A stretch of DNA of 64,000 nt, taken from NCBI GenBank assembly GCA_023614405.1, contig CM042688.1:444840028-444904027 (forward strand), read 5' to 3'. The position numbers were made by a program, and so were the translations under genes. Numbering within the stretch: the stretch's first letter is position 1; every line of letters begins with the position of its first letter. The notes below the pieces were generated by a model. The model was given only the letters and a program-made list of their open reading frames with translations. It searched no databases and had not been told where the DNA came from. This stretch comes from Avena insularis. Its lineage: Eukaryota > Streptophyta > Magnoliopsida > Poales > Poaceae. This document shows positions 43,733 through 53,859 of the stretch, piece after piece.

Positions 43733-45699
43733 ATGAAAAGAACAGCCATGCAATGACACTAGGTGTGGTTCATGAAAAGAACAGACTTGCAATGACTCTA
43801 GCTGGTTCATAGGCAGAACACGCATGCAATGACACTGGGTGTGGTTCATGAAAAGAAGAAACATGCAATGACACTGGTGGATCCTTATGTGTGGTTCATA
43901 AAAAGAACAGACATGCAATGACTCTGGTGGATCCTTATGTGGTTTGGTTAGAAGAACACACATGCAATGACACTAGGTGTGGTTCATGAAAAGAAATGAC
44001 ATGCAATGACACCGGTGGATCCTTATGTGGTTTGTTTAGAGGAAATGACATGCAATAAAACGGTGGATCCATGTGGTCATAGAGAAGAACACACATCCAA
44101 TGACACTACTAGTTGATCGTTATGTGATTTTTTCAGAGAACAGACATGCAATGATACGGTGGATCCTTATGGTCTGTCTAGAGGAACACACATGCAATGA
44201 CACGGGTGTGGTTCATAAAAGAATGGACTTGCAATGACTTATGTGATTTGTTTAGAAGAACACACATGCAAGTGACACACGGTGTGGTTCATGAAAATAT
44301 GAATGTGTGCAATGACACCGTCGATCAATATGTGGTTTGTTTAGAAGAACACACATGCAATGACACTGGTATGGTTCATGAAAAGAACGAGACACGAATG
44401 ACAATGGTGGATCCTTATGTGGTTTGTTTAGAGGAACAAACATCAATGACACCGGTGGATCCACGTGTGGTTCATGAGAAGAAACATCCAATGACACTAG
44501 TAGGTCCTTATGTGGTTCATGAAATGAGCAGAATGCATACGCAAAGGACACTAGGTGTGGTTCATGAAAAGAACAGACATGCAATGACACTGGGTGTGGT
44601 TCATGAAAAGAGCAGACATGCAATGACACTGGTGGATCCTTATGTGTTTCATGAAAAGAACAGACATGCAATGACACTAGTGTATCCTTATGTGGTTTGT
44701 TTAGAAGAACACACATGCAATGACACTGGGTGTGGTTCATGAAAAGAACAGACTTGCAATGACACCGTGGGTCTCACGTTGTTTGTTTAGAGGAACATAC
44801 ATGCAATGAGGCAATGTGGATCCACGTGTGGTTCATGAGAAGAACACACATCCATAACACCGGGTAGATCCTTATGTGATTCATCAAAGAAGACATGCGG
44901 TGACACCGGGTGTGGTTCATGAAAAGAATAGACATGCAACTACACTAGGTGTGGTTCATGAAAGAAATGATAGGCAATGACACTGGTGGATCCTTATATG
45001 GTTTGTTTAGAAGAACACACATGCAATGACGTTGGGTGTGGTTCATGAAAAGAATAGACATGCAATGACACTGGTGGATCCTTATGTGGTTTGTTTAGAG
45101 GAACAACCATGCAATGACACCGGTGGATCTACGTGGAGCTTCATGAGAAGAACACACATCCAATGACACCGGGTAGATCCTTATGTGGTTCATGAAAAGA
45201 ATGCACATGAAGTGACAACGTGTGTGGTTCATGAAAAGAAATGTATGCAATGACACCGGTGTATTTCATGAAAAAGAATGCACATGCAATGACTCTAGCA
45301 TGTAGTTCATGAAAAGAACACACATGCAAATGACACCGCGTGTGGTTCATGAAAAGAACAAAACATGCAATGACACTGTGGATCCTTATGTGGTTCATGA
45401 AAGAACATACATGCAATGACACGGTGGATCCTTATGTTGGTAGTTTAGAAGAACACATGCAATGATGAGGGTGTGGTTCATGAAAAGAATAGACATGCCA
45501 TGACACTGGTGGATCCTTATGTGGTTTGTTTAGAGGAACAGACATGCAATAACACCGGTGGATCCTTGTGTGGTTCATGAGAAAAACACACATCCAATGA
45601 CACTGGTTGATCGTTATGTGCTTTTTTAGAGGAACAGGACATGCAATGACACGATGGATCCTTATGTGGTGCGTCTGAGAGGAAGACACACATGCAATG
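43733..45699 (+). repeat. 2.43-kb higher-order repeat, truncated and degraded third copy
   Basis: Continues the order of the preceding copies (44,447 corresponds to 42,021) but stops near 45,700, where modules of another subfamily begin. It carries an unusually high density of one- to four-base indels and swaps such as CACTGG to CACCG and AACAGAC to AATGCAC. The degradation is concentrated next to the retroelement. Confidence 0.7.
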
Positions 45700-45739
45700 A
45701 CATTGGTGGATCCATATGTGGTTTGTGAAAAGAACACAC
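45700..45739 (+). repeat. Last pre-insertion module, already of satellite subfamily B
   Basis: Immediately before the retroelement the module reads CATTGGTGGATCCATATG, then TGGTTTGTGAAAAGAACACAC. This is the subfamily B type found from 57,956 onwards and not the subfamily A type found upstream. It shows that the element sits inside a continuous array a few tens of bases past an A-to-B boundary. Confidence 0.8.
45735..45739. repeat. Putative target-site duplication, left side (CACAC)
   Basis: The five bases before the TGTAA terminus of the left LTR are CACAC. The five after the TTACA terminus of the right LTR are CACAT. Four of five agree, consistent with the 5-bp target duplication of Ty3/gypsy integrases. 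Because the satellite core is itself AACACACATGC, a 3-bp CAC repeat would also arise by chance, so the call is tentative. Confidence 0.4.
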
Positions 45740-48700
45740 TGTAAGATCCTCCTTATTAAAGGAAAAGATCCTGTGATTGCAATGCTAGTCCTCGGATCAT
45801 TGCTAGCATCCACAGTTTAAGATGAAGTACAGATACAAAGGTCGCTTTATTACAGCCATTCCAGTAGATAAACATAGTCTTTATAACTCATGGCCAAAGG
45901 CCTAGTACAAGAGTTTATGGAATAAGTAAATAAACATAAGTCTTCATCTTCATGTGCCACAGGCAAGCATGTTGAGTGTAGACTCATGACTCCTAATCAT
46001 CATCAGAGTAACCTGCAACATCATAAGTTACAACAAGGGTCAATACTTTGGAATAGTATTGGCAAGTGATACCTTAGTATATAATTAAGTGGACTATAAT
46101 ACTATATGCTTTTGGCTGGTGGAGCTTAGGCTTGCATTGCTCAAAATAGATTTTTCCTTAACTTTTGAAAATACTAAGTTTTGTTTGGTAAAACTTTCCA
46201 TGACATCTTCCAATCCAAGAAAGATCCACTGGCATCTACTAATCAAGGACTGAAGATATACTTGGCAAAAACACCCAAGGCATCTATCAACAAAGACTCT
46301 AGATCCACTCAGGCATCTAGCAATCAATGACTGAAGATCCTTTATCCCTTGTTCACCCACAAGTTTTATTTAGAAATTGGAGTGATGAGATTCTTGAAGT
46401 TTCCATGTCTTGATGCTCAAATTGTCCTTTACTGGACATGGCTAAGTACTTAGGTTTTACACTGCAGAGGTGGTGCACTTTCCCCACAAGCCTTGGTTTC
46501 CCAAGATGATCCTTCAGTAGCCTTTCCTTAGTCAAATGGACGCTGCTCCAACCTATCATCCCATCTACCACCCACTGTCCAAGAGACTAAGTTCCAAAGA
46601 TCCTAAGATCATGGCAGAGCCCATAATGCCAAGTGGTTGCACTTGAAGCTTTTCAACATTTGACATCTCAAATCTCTTTGTTTCGGTGGCCATCCACAAG
46701 TGAGATACACAAGCCAAGTCCTGGCCTTGTGAACCACTCAACATAAGCCATTCTTCCATTCCACCTGTGGTTCATTAACTTAGTTGTTTTATTTTACAAA
46801 ACATAAGTCCTTAGACTTAGAAATTTTTCCATAGTGAATATATAAACCACCCTTGTTTTCTAGTAGCTAGGCTAAGCATGATAGTAATAGGAATCTGGAC
46901 TTAGGAAATTTTCACTAAGGCTTAATCTAATAGGTTTTCCCAAAGCATAGCTTGTACTTAGCTAAAAACCATGCAAGTCCTATACTTAGAAATAATACTA
47001 ATGCATATATAAAATATAGGAATGGAATATTCATGATGATATCACTTGCCTTGGTAGTGTGGAGAGTAGCACTGTCACAATCACAATCACTAGCAAAATC
47101 TACACACAAAGTTGTAGCACACAATTACACACAAATATATACAAACAAAAATAGTATGAATGCATGCATGCATGAATCTACCAAGTGATGATTTTGAAAA
47201 CTCAACCAAGCAAGTACATGAATACAGAAACTAGCAAGTCACTAGTTTACCAACCAAACAAAATTTAACCCTAAACAAAAATACTAAACTAAATCTATAC
47301 TCAAAAGGCCTCAAACAAGTCTCTGCAATTTTAGCACATCTAATGGTTACTATTTGCTAAACAAAAGGATAGGCAGAAAGGTCTTGTTTTTCTGAATCCA
47401 ACGGTATAAAGTTTGCAAAATTCTAACGTGGATTCAAAAGATATAGGCATTTGAAATCTGGATCAAAATCTGTTTTAAATTCTATTTCAGATCTAACCTA
47501 GCCACGTCATGTTCTTATTCGCCCGCATCGGTTCGACCGGATCGAGCCCACAGCCGTAGGATCTAAATGAGGTTAAGTGGATCTATCTCCGCCAAGAACT
47601 GGCGAGCGGGCGTTACCGGCGGCGGAATCGTCGGTCGACGATGTTGCCGGCGATGCGCAGAGGGAGAAGGAGGAGTAGCTCACCGGGCTGGAGGTCACGG
47701 CTAAGCTTGTCGCATCGGCTTGGTCAAGGGCGCCGGCACGGCGCGATTGCTCACCGGAGTTCGTGGGCGCGCCGCGGCCGGGTGGTCGCCGGGACGCCGC
47801 CGGATCACCCCAAGGCAGGGCGAGGACACGTTAGATTCAGGTCAAGGCGAAGTAGTGAGCATGAACGGGAAGGAGGGGCGGTCTGGACTCTACCGGAAAA
47901 CTCGTCGGAGTTGATATCGCCGGTGCTTTCGCGGTGTCGTGGAACCGCGACTGGGCGACAGACGGAGACTAGTGAGGTCGAGATGCGAAAGACATGCCGA
48001 GTCAGATTGTAAGAACGAGAGGCGAGGGGACACTAGGCTCACCGGAATCGATCACGGAGAGGCTCTGTCATGGGCGGTGCAAAGTTGATTGAGGATGGGT
48101 GGCGAGTGAGCGAGGTGTTTGGGGAAAAGATCGCGGGCGTAGGGGGATCTTATAGCCGGGAATCTCGACAGGAAACGCCCGATTAATGCCCAATTACTCG
48201 GCATTATCGCCATCATCACGTGCGAGATCGGTCGCAGGCGCGGATGGGAAGACGAGGCGACGTGGAGAAGGCCCGCCTGCTGGCCAAGAGCGAGGTGGCG
48301 GGGTCGGCTGTCACGCTGCTTTGCGTGCCAAGCGTGAGAGAAGTAAAAGGAGATCCCGGGTGGGCTTGATGGGCTTGATCCATCGCGGCCAGATTCTGGC
48401 CGCCGCCTTTTCTCTTGTTTAAGCTTTTTCTTTTCTAATTCCATTTTCTGAATAGAATTTGATATGAATTCAAATCCTTTTGAATTCAAACTGCTTTGGG
48501 GATTTTTGCAGGTTCTGTGGGTTCAAAACAATCAAATAACCTAGTGGTTACCTTGCAAAGGCTTGGTCAAGCTTGGGTTTCAAAATAAAAGAGATTTGCT
48601 CTAGTTGCAAATATTTGGAAATAGGGTTTAGAAAATATTTCTAAATTGGAATCTTGGGTTTAAATACTCCTAATCTTTCCAACCATGGAGGCAAGCAAAC

Positions 48701-48866
48701 AAGTACCTATTCAAATCTCAAAGGGTGATGGCCAATTGAGATAAAATGCCCACATGAAATCATAGCTAAAACTTCGCCTCTAAATGATTTTGAGAAAACC
48801 CTATATGAATGAATGATGCAAGAATGATATGAATGAGTTTTGAAACATGATTTTAGGGATGTTACA
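45740..48866 (-). repeat. 3' LTR (left copy), about 3,127 bp
   Basis: Starts TGTAAGATCC and ends GGATGTTACA, giving the 5-bp inverted termini TGTAA/TTACA. It matches 54,979-57,955 throughout, including AT-rich outer parts, a GC-rich block at about 47,560-48,400, a GCATGCATGCATG run at about 47,162 and the 3' end of the U3 region. On the element's strand the U3 part runs from 48,866 to about 48,155, and R-U5 from there to 45,740, an unusually long 2.4 kb. Short predicted ORFs inside the LTR are not supported as genes. Confidence 0.93.
48149..48154 (-). promoter_or_regulatory. Putative TATA box of the 3' LTR
   Basis: On the minus strand the sequence reads CGGCTATAAGATCC, a good plant TATA context, about 710 bp inside the LTR from its 5' terminus. 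The downstream sequence is C-rich and suits a start about 30 bp further on, near 48,120. The same motif is preserved in the other LTR. Assignment is from sequence resemblance only. Confidence 0.55.
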
Positions 48867-48885
48867 AATCTAACCCTTAAAATGA
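48867..48885 (-). other. Polypurine tract region, overlapping the pol stop codon
   Basis: Minus strand just before the 3' LTR reads TTTTAAGGGTTAGATT followed by TGTAAC. The AAGGG purine run is short for a PPT. The chromodomain-tail frame ends at a TAG inside this sequence, so pol appears to run right up to the LTR with no spacer. Confidence 0.55.
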
Positions 48886-49398
48886 ATCTCGAGATTCGGA
48901 TTGGCTAGCAAATAGGTGAGGGTGGTCTTTCCAAGATCATCTTCTCTTCCCATGTTGCTTCTTCTTAGGAATGATGATTCCATTGTACTTTGCAAAACTT
49001 GATAGTCTTTGTTCTTGTGACTCTTCGTGGTCTCAAGTATCTTGACATTTTCTTCATAGGTGAGATCACTTTCTAGTTGAACTTCTTCCAAAGATATGGT
49101 ATCTTTCAAAGATGTTTCTTCCATTTCTGGGTGACATTTCTTGAGCTGGCTCACATGAAAAACATTATGGACTGCTAGTAAAGATGCTGGCAGTTCGATT
49201 TCATATGCAGCTTCTCCCTTGCGACTTAAAATGTTGAATGGTCCCACATATCTTGGTGCTAACTTTCCTTTGACTCCAAATTTTTTACTCCACGAAGTGG
49301 TGATACTCTAAGATAAGCTCTATCCCCAACTTCGTAAGTGACTTCTCACGCTTAGCATCTCGCGTAGCTTTTCTGTCGAGACTGCTATCTTCAACTGC
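48871..49398 (-). pseudogene. Integrase C-terminal GPF module and chromodomain-like tail, broken
   Basis: After the catalytic core comes the basic segment AYLRVSPLRGVK and then KLAPRYVGPFNILSRKGE, the GPY/F module typical of gypsy integrases, followed by VHNVFHVSQLKKC. The remaining 90 residues include LTYEENVKILETT and GREDDL, which resemble the ends of a chromodomain. The central aromatic stretch is out of frame. In chromoviruses this tail directs integration toward particular chromatin, which would fit insertion into satellite DNA. Classification as Tekay/Del-like is from memory of the family. Confidence 0.8.
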
Positions 49399-50229
49399 CT
49401 ATAACCAATTTGACCTTTTCTTGGGCCTTTTGATAAGGTCTGGTCCAAACAAACTTCTTTCTCCCACACCATTCCATAGCAATGGGGTGGTACACTTTCT
49501 TCCGTATAGAAACTCAAATGGTGCCATCCCAATACTAGATTGGTGACTGTTGTTGTAAGAAAACTCTGCATAAGGCAGACTTTCATCCCAACTTGCTCCA
49601 TAGTCTAGGGCACATGCCCTCAACATGTCTTCAAGAATTTGATTAGTCCTTTCTGTTTGTCCATCAATTTGAGGATGAAAAGCAAGGTTGAATTCCAACC
49701 TCGCTCCTAGAGATTCATGAAGTCGCTCCAAAAGTGAGAAGTGAACTGAGTTCCTCTATCGACACAATACTCTTAGGTACACCGTGAAGGCATACAATTC
49801 TGCTCATGTAGATTTTGGCTAACTTTGCACGGTATAAGTTGTCTTTACGGGTATAAAATGAGCCACTTTAGTTAGGCGATCTACTATTACCCATATGGAA
49901 TCATACCGACCTGGTCCTTGGTAATCCGAATGAAATCCATACCAATATTTTCCCACTTCTGTGAATAGGCATTGGTTGAAGCAAACCTTGGTTTCGATGC
50001 GCTTTCACTCTACTACACACGCCACACAAGCAATGTGTTCGGCGATGTCCCTTTTAAGATTGTTCCACCAAAATCTTTCTTTCATATCCATATACATTTT
50101 GGTGTTTCGGTGAATAGAATACGAGAGTTATGGGCTTCTTGTAAAATCAGTTTCGTGATTTCGGATTTTGTGGAACACAAACGCTTCTCGTGCCATAAAG
50201 TACCTTGTTCGCCATATGGAAACTTTTAG
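49399..50229 (-). pseudogene. Integrase: zinc-binding and catalytic core domains, broken
   Basis: Joins element cDNA to host DNA. An N-terminal HHCC-type region is recognisable at about 50,010-50,170 (YMDMKERFWWNNLKRDIAEH), though its Cys pair is disturbed. The core shows GMDFI (first Asp at 49,935-49,937), DSIWVIVDRLTKVAHFIPV (about 49,850-49,905), [11 protein letters not shown] (second Asp at 49,758-49,760) and [14 protein letters not shown] (Glu at 49,651-49,653). The last two are about 107 nt apart, matching the D-35-E spacing. The core end reads FEFLYGRKC. Frames change between these motifs. Confidence 0.9.
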
Positions 50230-50296
50230 CTTTCCTTGGCTAATCCTTTCCTTGATCTCTTCGATTTCTTTATCCGCCTTTTGGGCTTCTTTAATC

Positions 50297-50800
50297 TTAT
50301 CCAACAGAGTGGGTTGAACATCCAAAGACATGAGATGTCCTTCGCACAATCTCCAACCTGAGTTCCTTGAATTGCTTACACAAGTCATCCGCACCACCTT
50401 TGGTAAGACCATTTACAAACGCTTTACGACTTAGAGCATCTGCTACTACATTTGCTTTACCGGGTGGTATTGCAAACTCAAATCGTAATCCTTGATAAGT
50501 TCTAGCCATCTTCTTTGTCTCATATTGATCTCCTTCGGGTGAAGATATATTTCAAACTCTTATGATCGGTGAATATCACAACGTTTTCCCAAAAGGTAAT
50601 GTCTCCATGTTTTGAGTGCATGGACAACGCTAACTCTAAATCATGAGTAGGATAATTTACTTCATGAGTTTTGAGTTGTCTCGAGGCATAAGCCACAACT
50701 TTTCCGCCTTGCATAAGTACGGCACCTAATCCTTGATGAGAAGCATCACAATATACCGGAAATCCTTTTCCAAATCTGGTAGGCACAGAATCGGTGTCGA
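50297..50800 (-). pseudogene. RNase H domain, broken
   Basis: Degrades the RNA strand of the RNA-DNA hybrid during element replication. A continuous 88-residue stretch (50,520-50,786) contains [16 protein letters not shown] with the first catalytic Asp at about 50,745-50,747, then [20 protein letters not shown] with the catalytic Glu, and [12 protein letters not shown] with the third acidic residue. A second frame (50,297-50,509) carries the domain end, KANVVADALSRK. The order RT-RNase H-integrase is diagnostic of Ty3/gypsy. Confidence 0.9.
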
Positions 50801-50879
50801 CACAAGTCTCTTCTTTAATTCTTGAAAGCTGAGTTCACATCCTTCGACCAAGCAAATTTCTTATCTTTCTTTAACAATT

Positions 50880-51700
50880 CGTCATTGGTTTAGCAACCTT
50901 AGAAAAATTTTCAATGAATCTTCTGTAGTAACCTGCTAAACCAAGGAAACTACGAACCTCTTTTACATTCTTAGGAGATTCCCATTTCATTTGAAACTTT
51001 AGCAGGATCAATCGCTACACCATCCTTTGTCATAACATGACCAAGAAATCCAACTTCCTCTAACCAAAACTCACACTTGCTGAATTTGGCATAAAGTTTA
51101 TGTTCCTTAGTTTCTCAAGTATCAAGCGAGATGTCTTTCATGTTCTTCCTTGCTCTTGGAGTAGACTAAGATGTCATCGATGAAAACGATAACAAACTTG
51201 TCGAGAAATTCCATGAACACTTTGTTCATCATATTCATGAAGTATGGAGCGTTGGTTAATCCAAAAGGCATCAAAGGTACTCATACAATCCATACCGTGG
51301 TAAAATGCTGTTTTAGGTATGTCTTGCTCTCTTATCTTGAGTTGAAAATAGCCGATCAAGATCAATCTTGAGAACACACAAGCTCCTTCTAGCTGATCAA
51401 ACAAGTCATTGATTCTTGGCAAAGGATATTTGTTCTTGATGGTTACCTTGAGAGAACGGTAATCTATGCATCTTTGAGTTCTATCTCTTTCTACTTAACA
51501 AAACCGGAGCTCCCAAGATGAAGAACTTGGCTGGATGAATCCTTTTCCGCAATTGTTCTCCAAGTTGTTTCTTGAGTTCCTTAAGTTCTCAACCGACATT
51601 TTATAAGGTCTTTGCTCTTGGTCCAGAATCCCGGTACCAAATCTATTATAAACTCCACATCTCTATCCGGTGGCATTCTCGGTAACTCTTCCGGAACACA
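50880..51700 (-). pseudogene. Reverse transcriptase domain, broken
   Basis: Copies element RNA into DNA. The entry segment RDVEFIIDLVPG is readable at about 51,620-51,660, then [17 protein letters not shown] (51,370-51,420), the [10 protein letters not shown] segment (51,310-51,340) and the catalytic [10 protein letters not shown] at about 51,156-51,186, with the two active-site Asp codons at 51,173-51,178. FIDD in place of YVDD is normal for many gypsy elements. At least three frame changes separate these motifs. The first catalytic Asp after VFS lies in a disturbed stretch. Confidence 0.88.
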
Positions 51701-51739
51701 TCCGGATACTCACACACAATTGGCACATGTCCATGCTAA

Positions 51740-52099
51740 CCCCTTAAGAGAATTCAGCTTACTCCTTTAGATTTAAAATTGACTTGAATATTATCCTCTT
51801 ACCTTCAGGGGTTGTGAGTGAAATTGTATGATTTACACAATCTAGTACTCCCTCATACTTAGTCATCCAATCCATTCCCAAAATTACATCCAATCCTTGG
51901 GAATTTAGGATTATTAACTTATGTTTTCCAAACTCTATGACTAGGTCATGGCATCCAAGTTTACTATCATCTCCACCAGGAGAACTAACTTTTATAGGAC
52001 ACCCAATGTTTCTAGATGCAAACCCATTTCTTATATCAACAAATGCTTTGATATGAATGAATGAGATGCACCAGTGTCAAAGAGTACAAATGCTGAGAT
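51740..52099 (-). pseudogene. Retroviral-type aspartic protease domain, broken
   Basis: The protease would cleave the Gag-Pol precursor. The active-site motif FDTGASHSFIS is readable on the minus strand, with the DTG codons at 52,070-52,078. About ten codons later the frame meets a stop (HLLI then stop), consistent with a one-base gap. The following sequence still resembles the beta-strand and flap region of gypsy proteases. Its position between the Gag knuckle and RT is canonical. Confidence 0.8.
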
Positions 52100-53164
52100 G
52101 GAATTGAGTCTGAACTAACAAAGCATCGTGTTCTTCAAAGACCTCCTCCACATTGATGTGGTTAACCTGTCCTTTCAAAAGGATTGGCTTGTTAGGTCCT
52201 TCAACTTTCTTTTCGTGGCACTCATTAGCATAATGCCCCAGCCTTCTTGCATTTGAAGCATTCGACCCGATGTCCTTCTTAGGTCGACTTCCACTTCCAC
52301 TTCCACTGGTGGCTCTTATATCCACTCTTGTGGTTCTTGTACTTATCATTGTCATGACTGCGATGATGCTTGTTGTCATGACGGTTGTGATTGTGGTGCT
52401 TGTTAAACTTCCCATGCTTGTGGGATCCTGAGCTGACACTATCATCATAGTGAGATCGCTGAGATGATCCCAGCTATGTGCTTGGAGTGTTTCCTCTTCT
52501 ACTCTCGAACTTGCTTCATTTTATTCTCCACAATAACAGCCTTGTCACACGATCGATAAGTTGGAACATATGCCACGCATACCGCAGATTTAGCTCATCA
52601 TTCAAGCCTTCCAAACTTTTCCTTCCTTTTGGCATCGTGTCAACCTCATCCTGCATAGCGCCATTGTTGAACTCTTCAATATATTCAGCCATCACCGTGG
52701 TGGCGCCGCTTCAGTTGTGAAATTCTTCTTTTTCAGGCTCATCATACCGTGAGATATGAGTAGTACGAAATCCATCTTCAAAGATAGCCCAAGTCACCTC
52801 ATCAATAGGCGGTAATCTGAAGTTGTCCCACCATGCTGGTCCTTCCAAGATGTGCCGCAAAACCTGACCTTTTCAGCATCTCGGCATCCCACGGTCACTA
52901 AGTCTTTGTTCACGTAACGAGCCAATCATTGGCCACCATGGGATCCGTTCAAAACTTAGCTGGCCTTAGACGCAGTAAATCTGGTGAGCATATCAAAACC
53001 GGAGGGTTGTTGTTGTTATTGTTGTTGTTGTTGTTGTTATTGGGGTTGTTGTTGTTGTTCGTTCGGATGAACGCCGCCATCATTTGCATAAGCCGTGTTC
53101 ACGATTCATCATTTGTTGCATTTCCGGTAATGTTGGGGTTGGGGTGTTTTGCGACGGGAGGCAT
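52100..53164 (-). pseudogene. gag: Gag (capsid and nucleocapsid), broken
   Basis: Gag is the structural protein forming the virus-like particle. The likely start is the ATG at 53,164 (MPP...), although another ATG lies at 53,179. An Asn-rich tract follows, encoded by an AAC repeat. The capsid core motif EGPAWWDNF is readable at about 52,819-52,845, followed by the VTWAIFEDGF segment. The CCHC knuckle is split: CFKC at 52,249-52,260 and HYANEC at 52,218-52,235 are in different frames because the 13 bases between them should be 12, with an extra base in a GGGG run. A Gly-Ser linker (52,287-52,310) precedes the knuckle on the N-terminal side. Confidence 0.85.
53006..53059. repeat. Trinucleotide microsatellite (TTG/AAC) inside gag
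   Basis: An almost pure run of TTG triplets with two ATT interruptions on the plus strand. On the element strand it encodes an Asn-rich stretch near the Gag N-terminus. Such tracts vary in length between copies. The plus-strand Leu-rich ORF spanning it is an artefact. Confidence 0.85.
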
Positions 53165-53390
53165 CTGTGGTTTATTCATATAGAGATAAGAATGAGATAC
53201 CCTTACATGATTTATGCACAATACATCACAAAACACATAGCAAGCAACACAGGATAAAAGCTAAACAACAAGATAACAAAAGTCTCAAAGTACAAACACA
53301 CAAGTGGCAAGCCATCCACATGTCGGATGGTCCAACAATAAGTTCATAAATAACAAGTGCGGAAAATAAAGATAATCCGAGTAGTCAAAT
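53165..53390 (-). other. AT-rich spacer between leader ORF and gag
   Basis: No coding frame is visible. On the minus strand it ends with a pyrimidine-rich CTCATTCTTATCTCTAT and then CACAG immediately before ATGCC at 53,164. This resembles a splice acceptor and parallels the sequence before 54,842, so gag may be expressed from a spliced RNA. Inference only. Confidence 0.3.
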
Positions 53391-53723
53391 CTACTCGTCG
53401 GCATCAATCTCCTCCTCGACAAAGGTAAGACCTGCTTCCATTGCGGTCTTGTTCTCCTCGATGGTAGTGGTCAAAGAGTCGATCTTGGCCTTGAGAGCCC
53501 TCTTCCGGGAACGAAGCCTCTCAATCACCGCTCGCTGCGCTAACTCAAGTCCTTGACCGCAGTTCCTCGTCATATCACTTAATCCTCTTGTTCCTATCCC
53601 GACACGCTTCTCTTGACTCTTGAACTTACGGTCTTGGGTCTCAAACTTTGCCTCCATCTCCTTGACTATCTCTGCCCCGCCGAAGAGCTTGTCCTTCTCG
53701 CCAAGCTGCACTGAGCTCGCCAT
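53391..53723 (-). CDS. Leader ORF remnant with predicted coiled coil, upstream of gag, function unknown
   Basis: An uninterrupted 110-codon frame (MASSVQLGEKDK... to EEIDADE) lies between the PBS and gag on the element strand. It is rich in Lys, Glu, Arg and Leu with heptad-like spacing (VKEMEAKFETQDRKF, RLRSRKRALKAKIDSL), suggesting an amphipathic coiled coil. It ends at its own stop about 225 bp before the gag start, so it is not simply the Gag N-terminus. It may be the 3' part of a longer leader ORF whose middle lies at 53,860-54,158. I do not recognise a function. Confidence 0.5.
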   Translation of the reverse strand: MASSVQLGEKDKLFGGAEIVKEMEAKFETQDRKFKSQEKRVGIGTRGLSDMTRNCGQGLELAQRAVIERLRSRKRALKAKIDSLTTTIEENKTAMEAGLTFVEEEIDADE

Positions 53724-53859
53724 TACTAAGCATGACGTTGGTCCTATCGGTATCCACGCTGCCTAATAAGAGTCTCTAAGTCCTGGAGGTACAGCGATCG
53801 GCTCGCGGACCTCGAGTCGCCCTCAAAGTCAATGGACTCTCATCATCACGCCTTCAAGG

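Larger units (their letters stand above)
1..45739 (+). repeat. Large modular satellite array, subfamily A (39/48/49-bp modules, BamHI-site rich)
   Basis: The whole stretch is built from short head-to-tail modules in one orientation. All share the core ACATGCAATGAC preceded by AAGAACAGAC or AAGAACACAC. Three module types dominate: a 39-bp form with head GGTTCATGAAAAGAA and tail CACTGGGTGT; a 48-bp form that adds GGTGGATCCTTATGTGG before the same head; and a 49-bp form with the alternative head GGTTTGTTTAGAAGAA. A further form has GGATCCACGTGTGG followed by a GAGAAGAACACACATCC variant core. GGATCC recurs in the 48/49-bp forms, so BamHI should cut the array into a ladder. No unique sequence or gene is seen inside it. 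Long open frames occur on both strands only because 39 and 48 are multiples of three. I do not recognise this family as a named satellite. Confidence 0.95.
48870..53164 (-). pseudogene. gag-pol: gag-pol polyprotein region of the Ty3/gypsy element, multiply frameshifted
   Basis: From a likely Gag start at 53,164 to a stop at about 48,871, successive minus-strand frames encode Gag, protease, RT, RNase H, integrase and a chromodomain-like tail in that order. The frame changes many times, often at homopolymers or by one- or two-base gaps (for example within the zinc knuckle and between RT motifs), so no single ORF exceeds about 125 residues. All domains are present in normal order and spacing, so the decay is recent or partly a sequencing artefact. 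It is not a host gene. Confidence 0.9.

Noticed and set aside
129..45450. Many 60-200 residue ORFs with repeated peptides such as VHEKNRHAMTL or HVCSFHEPH
   Set aside because: They are produced by satellite modules of 39 and 48 bp, appear on both strands in the same place, and have no start context or domain. They are not genes.
1..45739. CRISPR-like array of short repeats separated by spacers
   Set aside because: The intervals between cores are themselves a few recurring heads and not unique spacers. There are no cas genes, and the context is a plant nuclear genome with LTR retrotransposons.
46094..47188. Short ORFs in the AT-rich part of the left LTR
   Set aside because: Equivalent sequence in the right LTR has different frames. 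This is LTR sequence, not a gene.
47641..48489. ORFs of 123 and 145 residues in the GC-rich part of the left LTR
   Set aside because: They lie on opposite strands of LTR sequence, are not preserved as ORFs in the other LTR, and show no protein motif.
49972..50229. Plus-strand 85-residue ORF
   Set aside because: It is the antisense of the integrase zinc-binding region.
52929..53183. Plus-strand ORF with a Leu-rich, membrane-like run
   Set aside because: The Leu run is the complement of the AAC microsatellite encoding Asn in Gag on the other strand.
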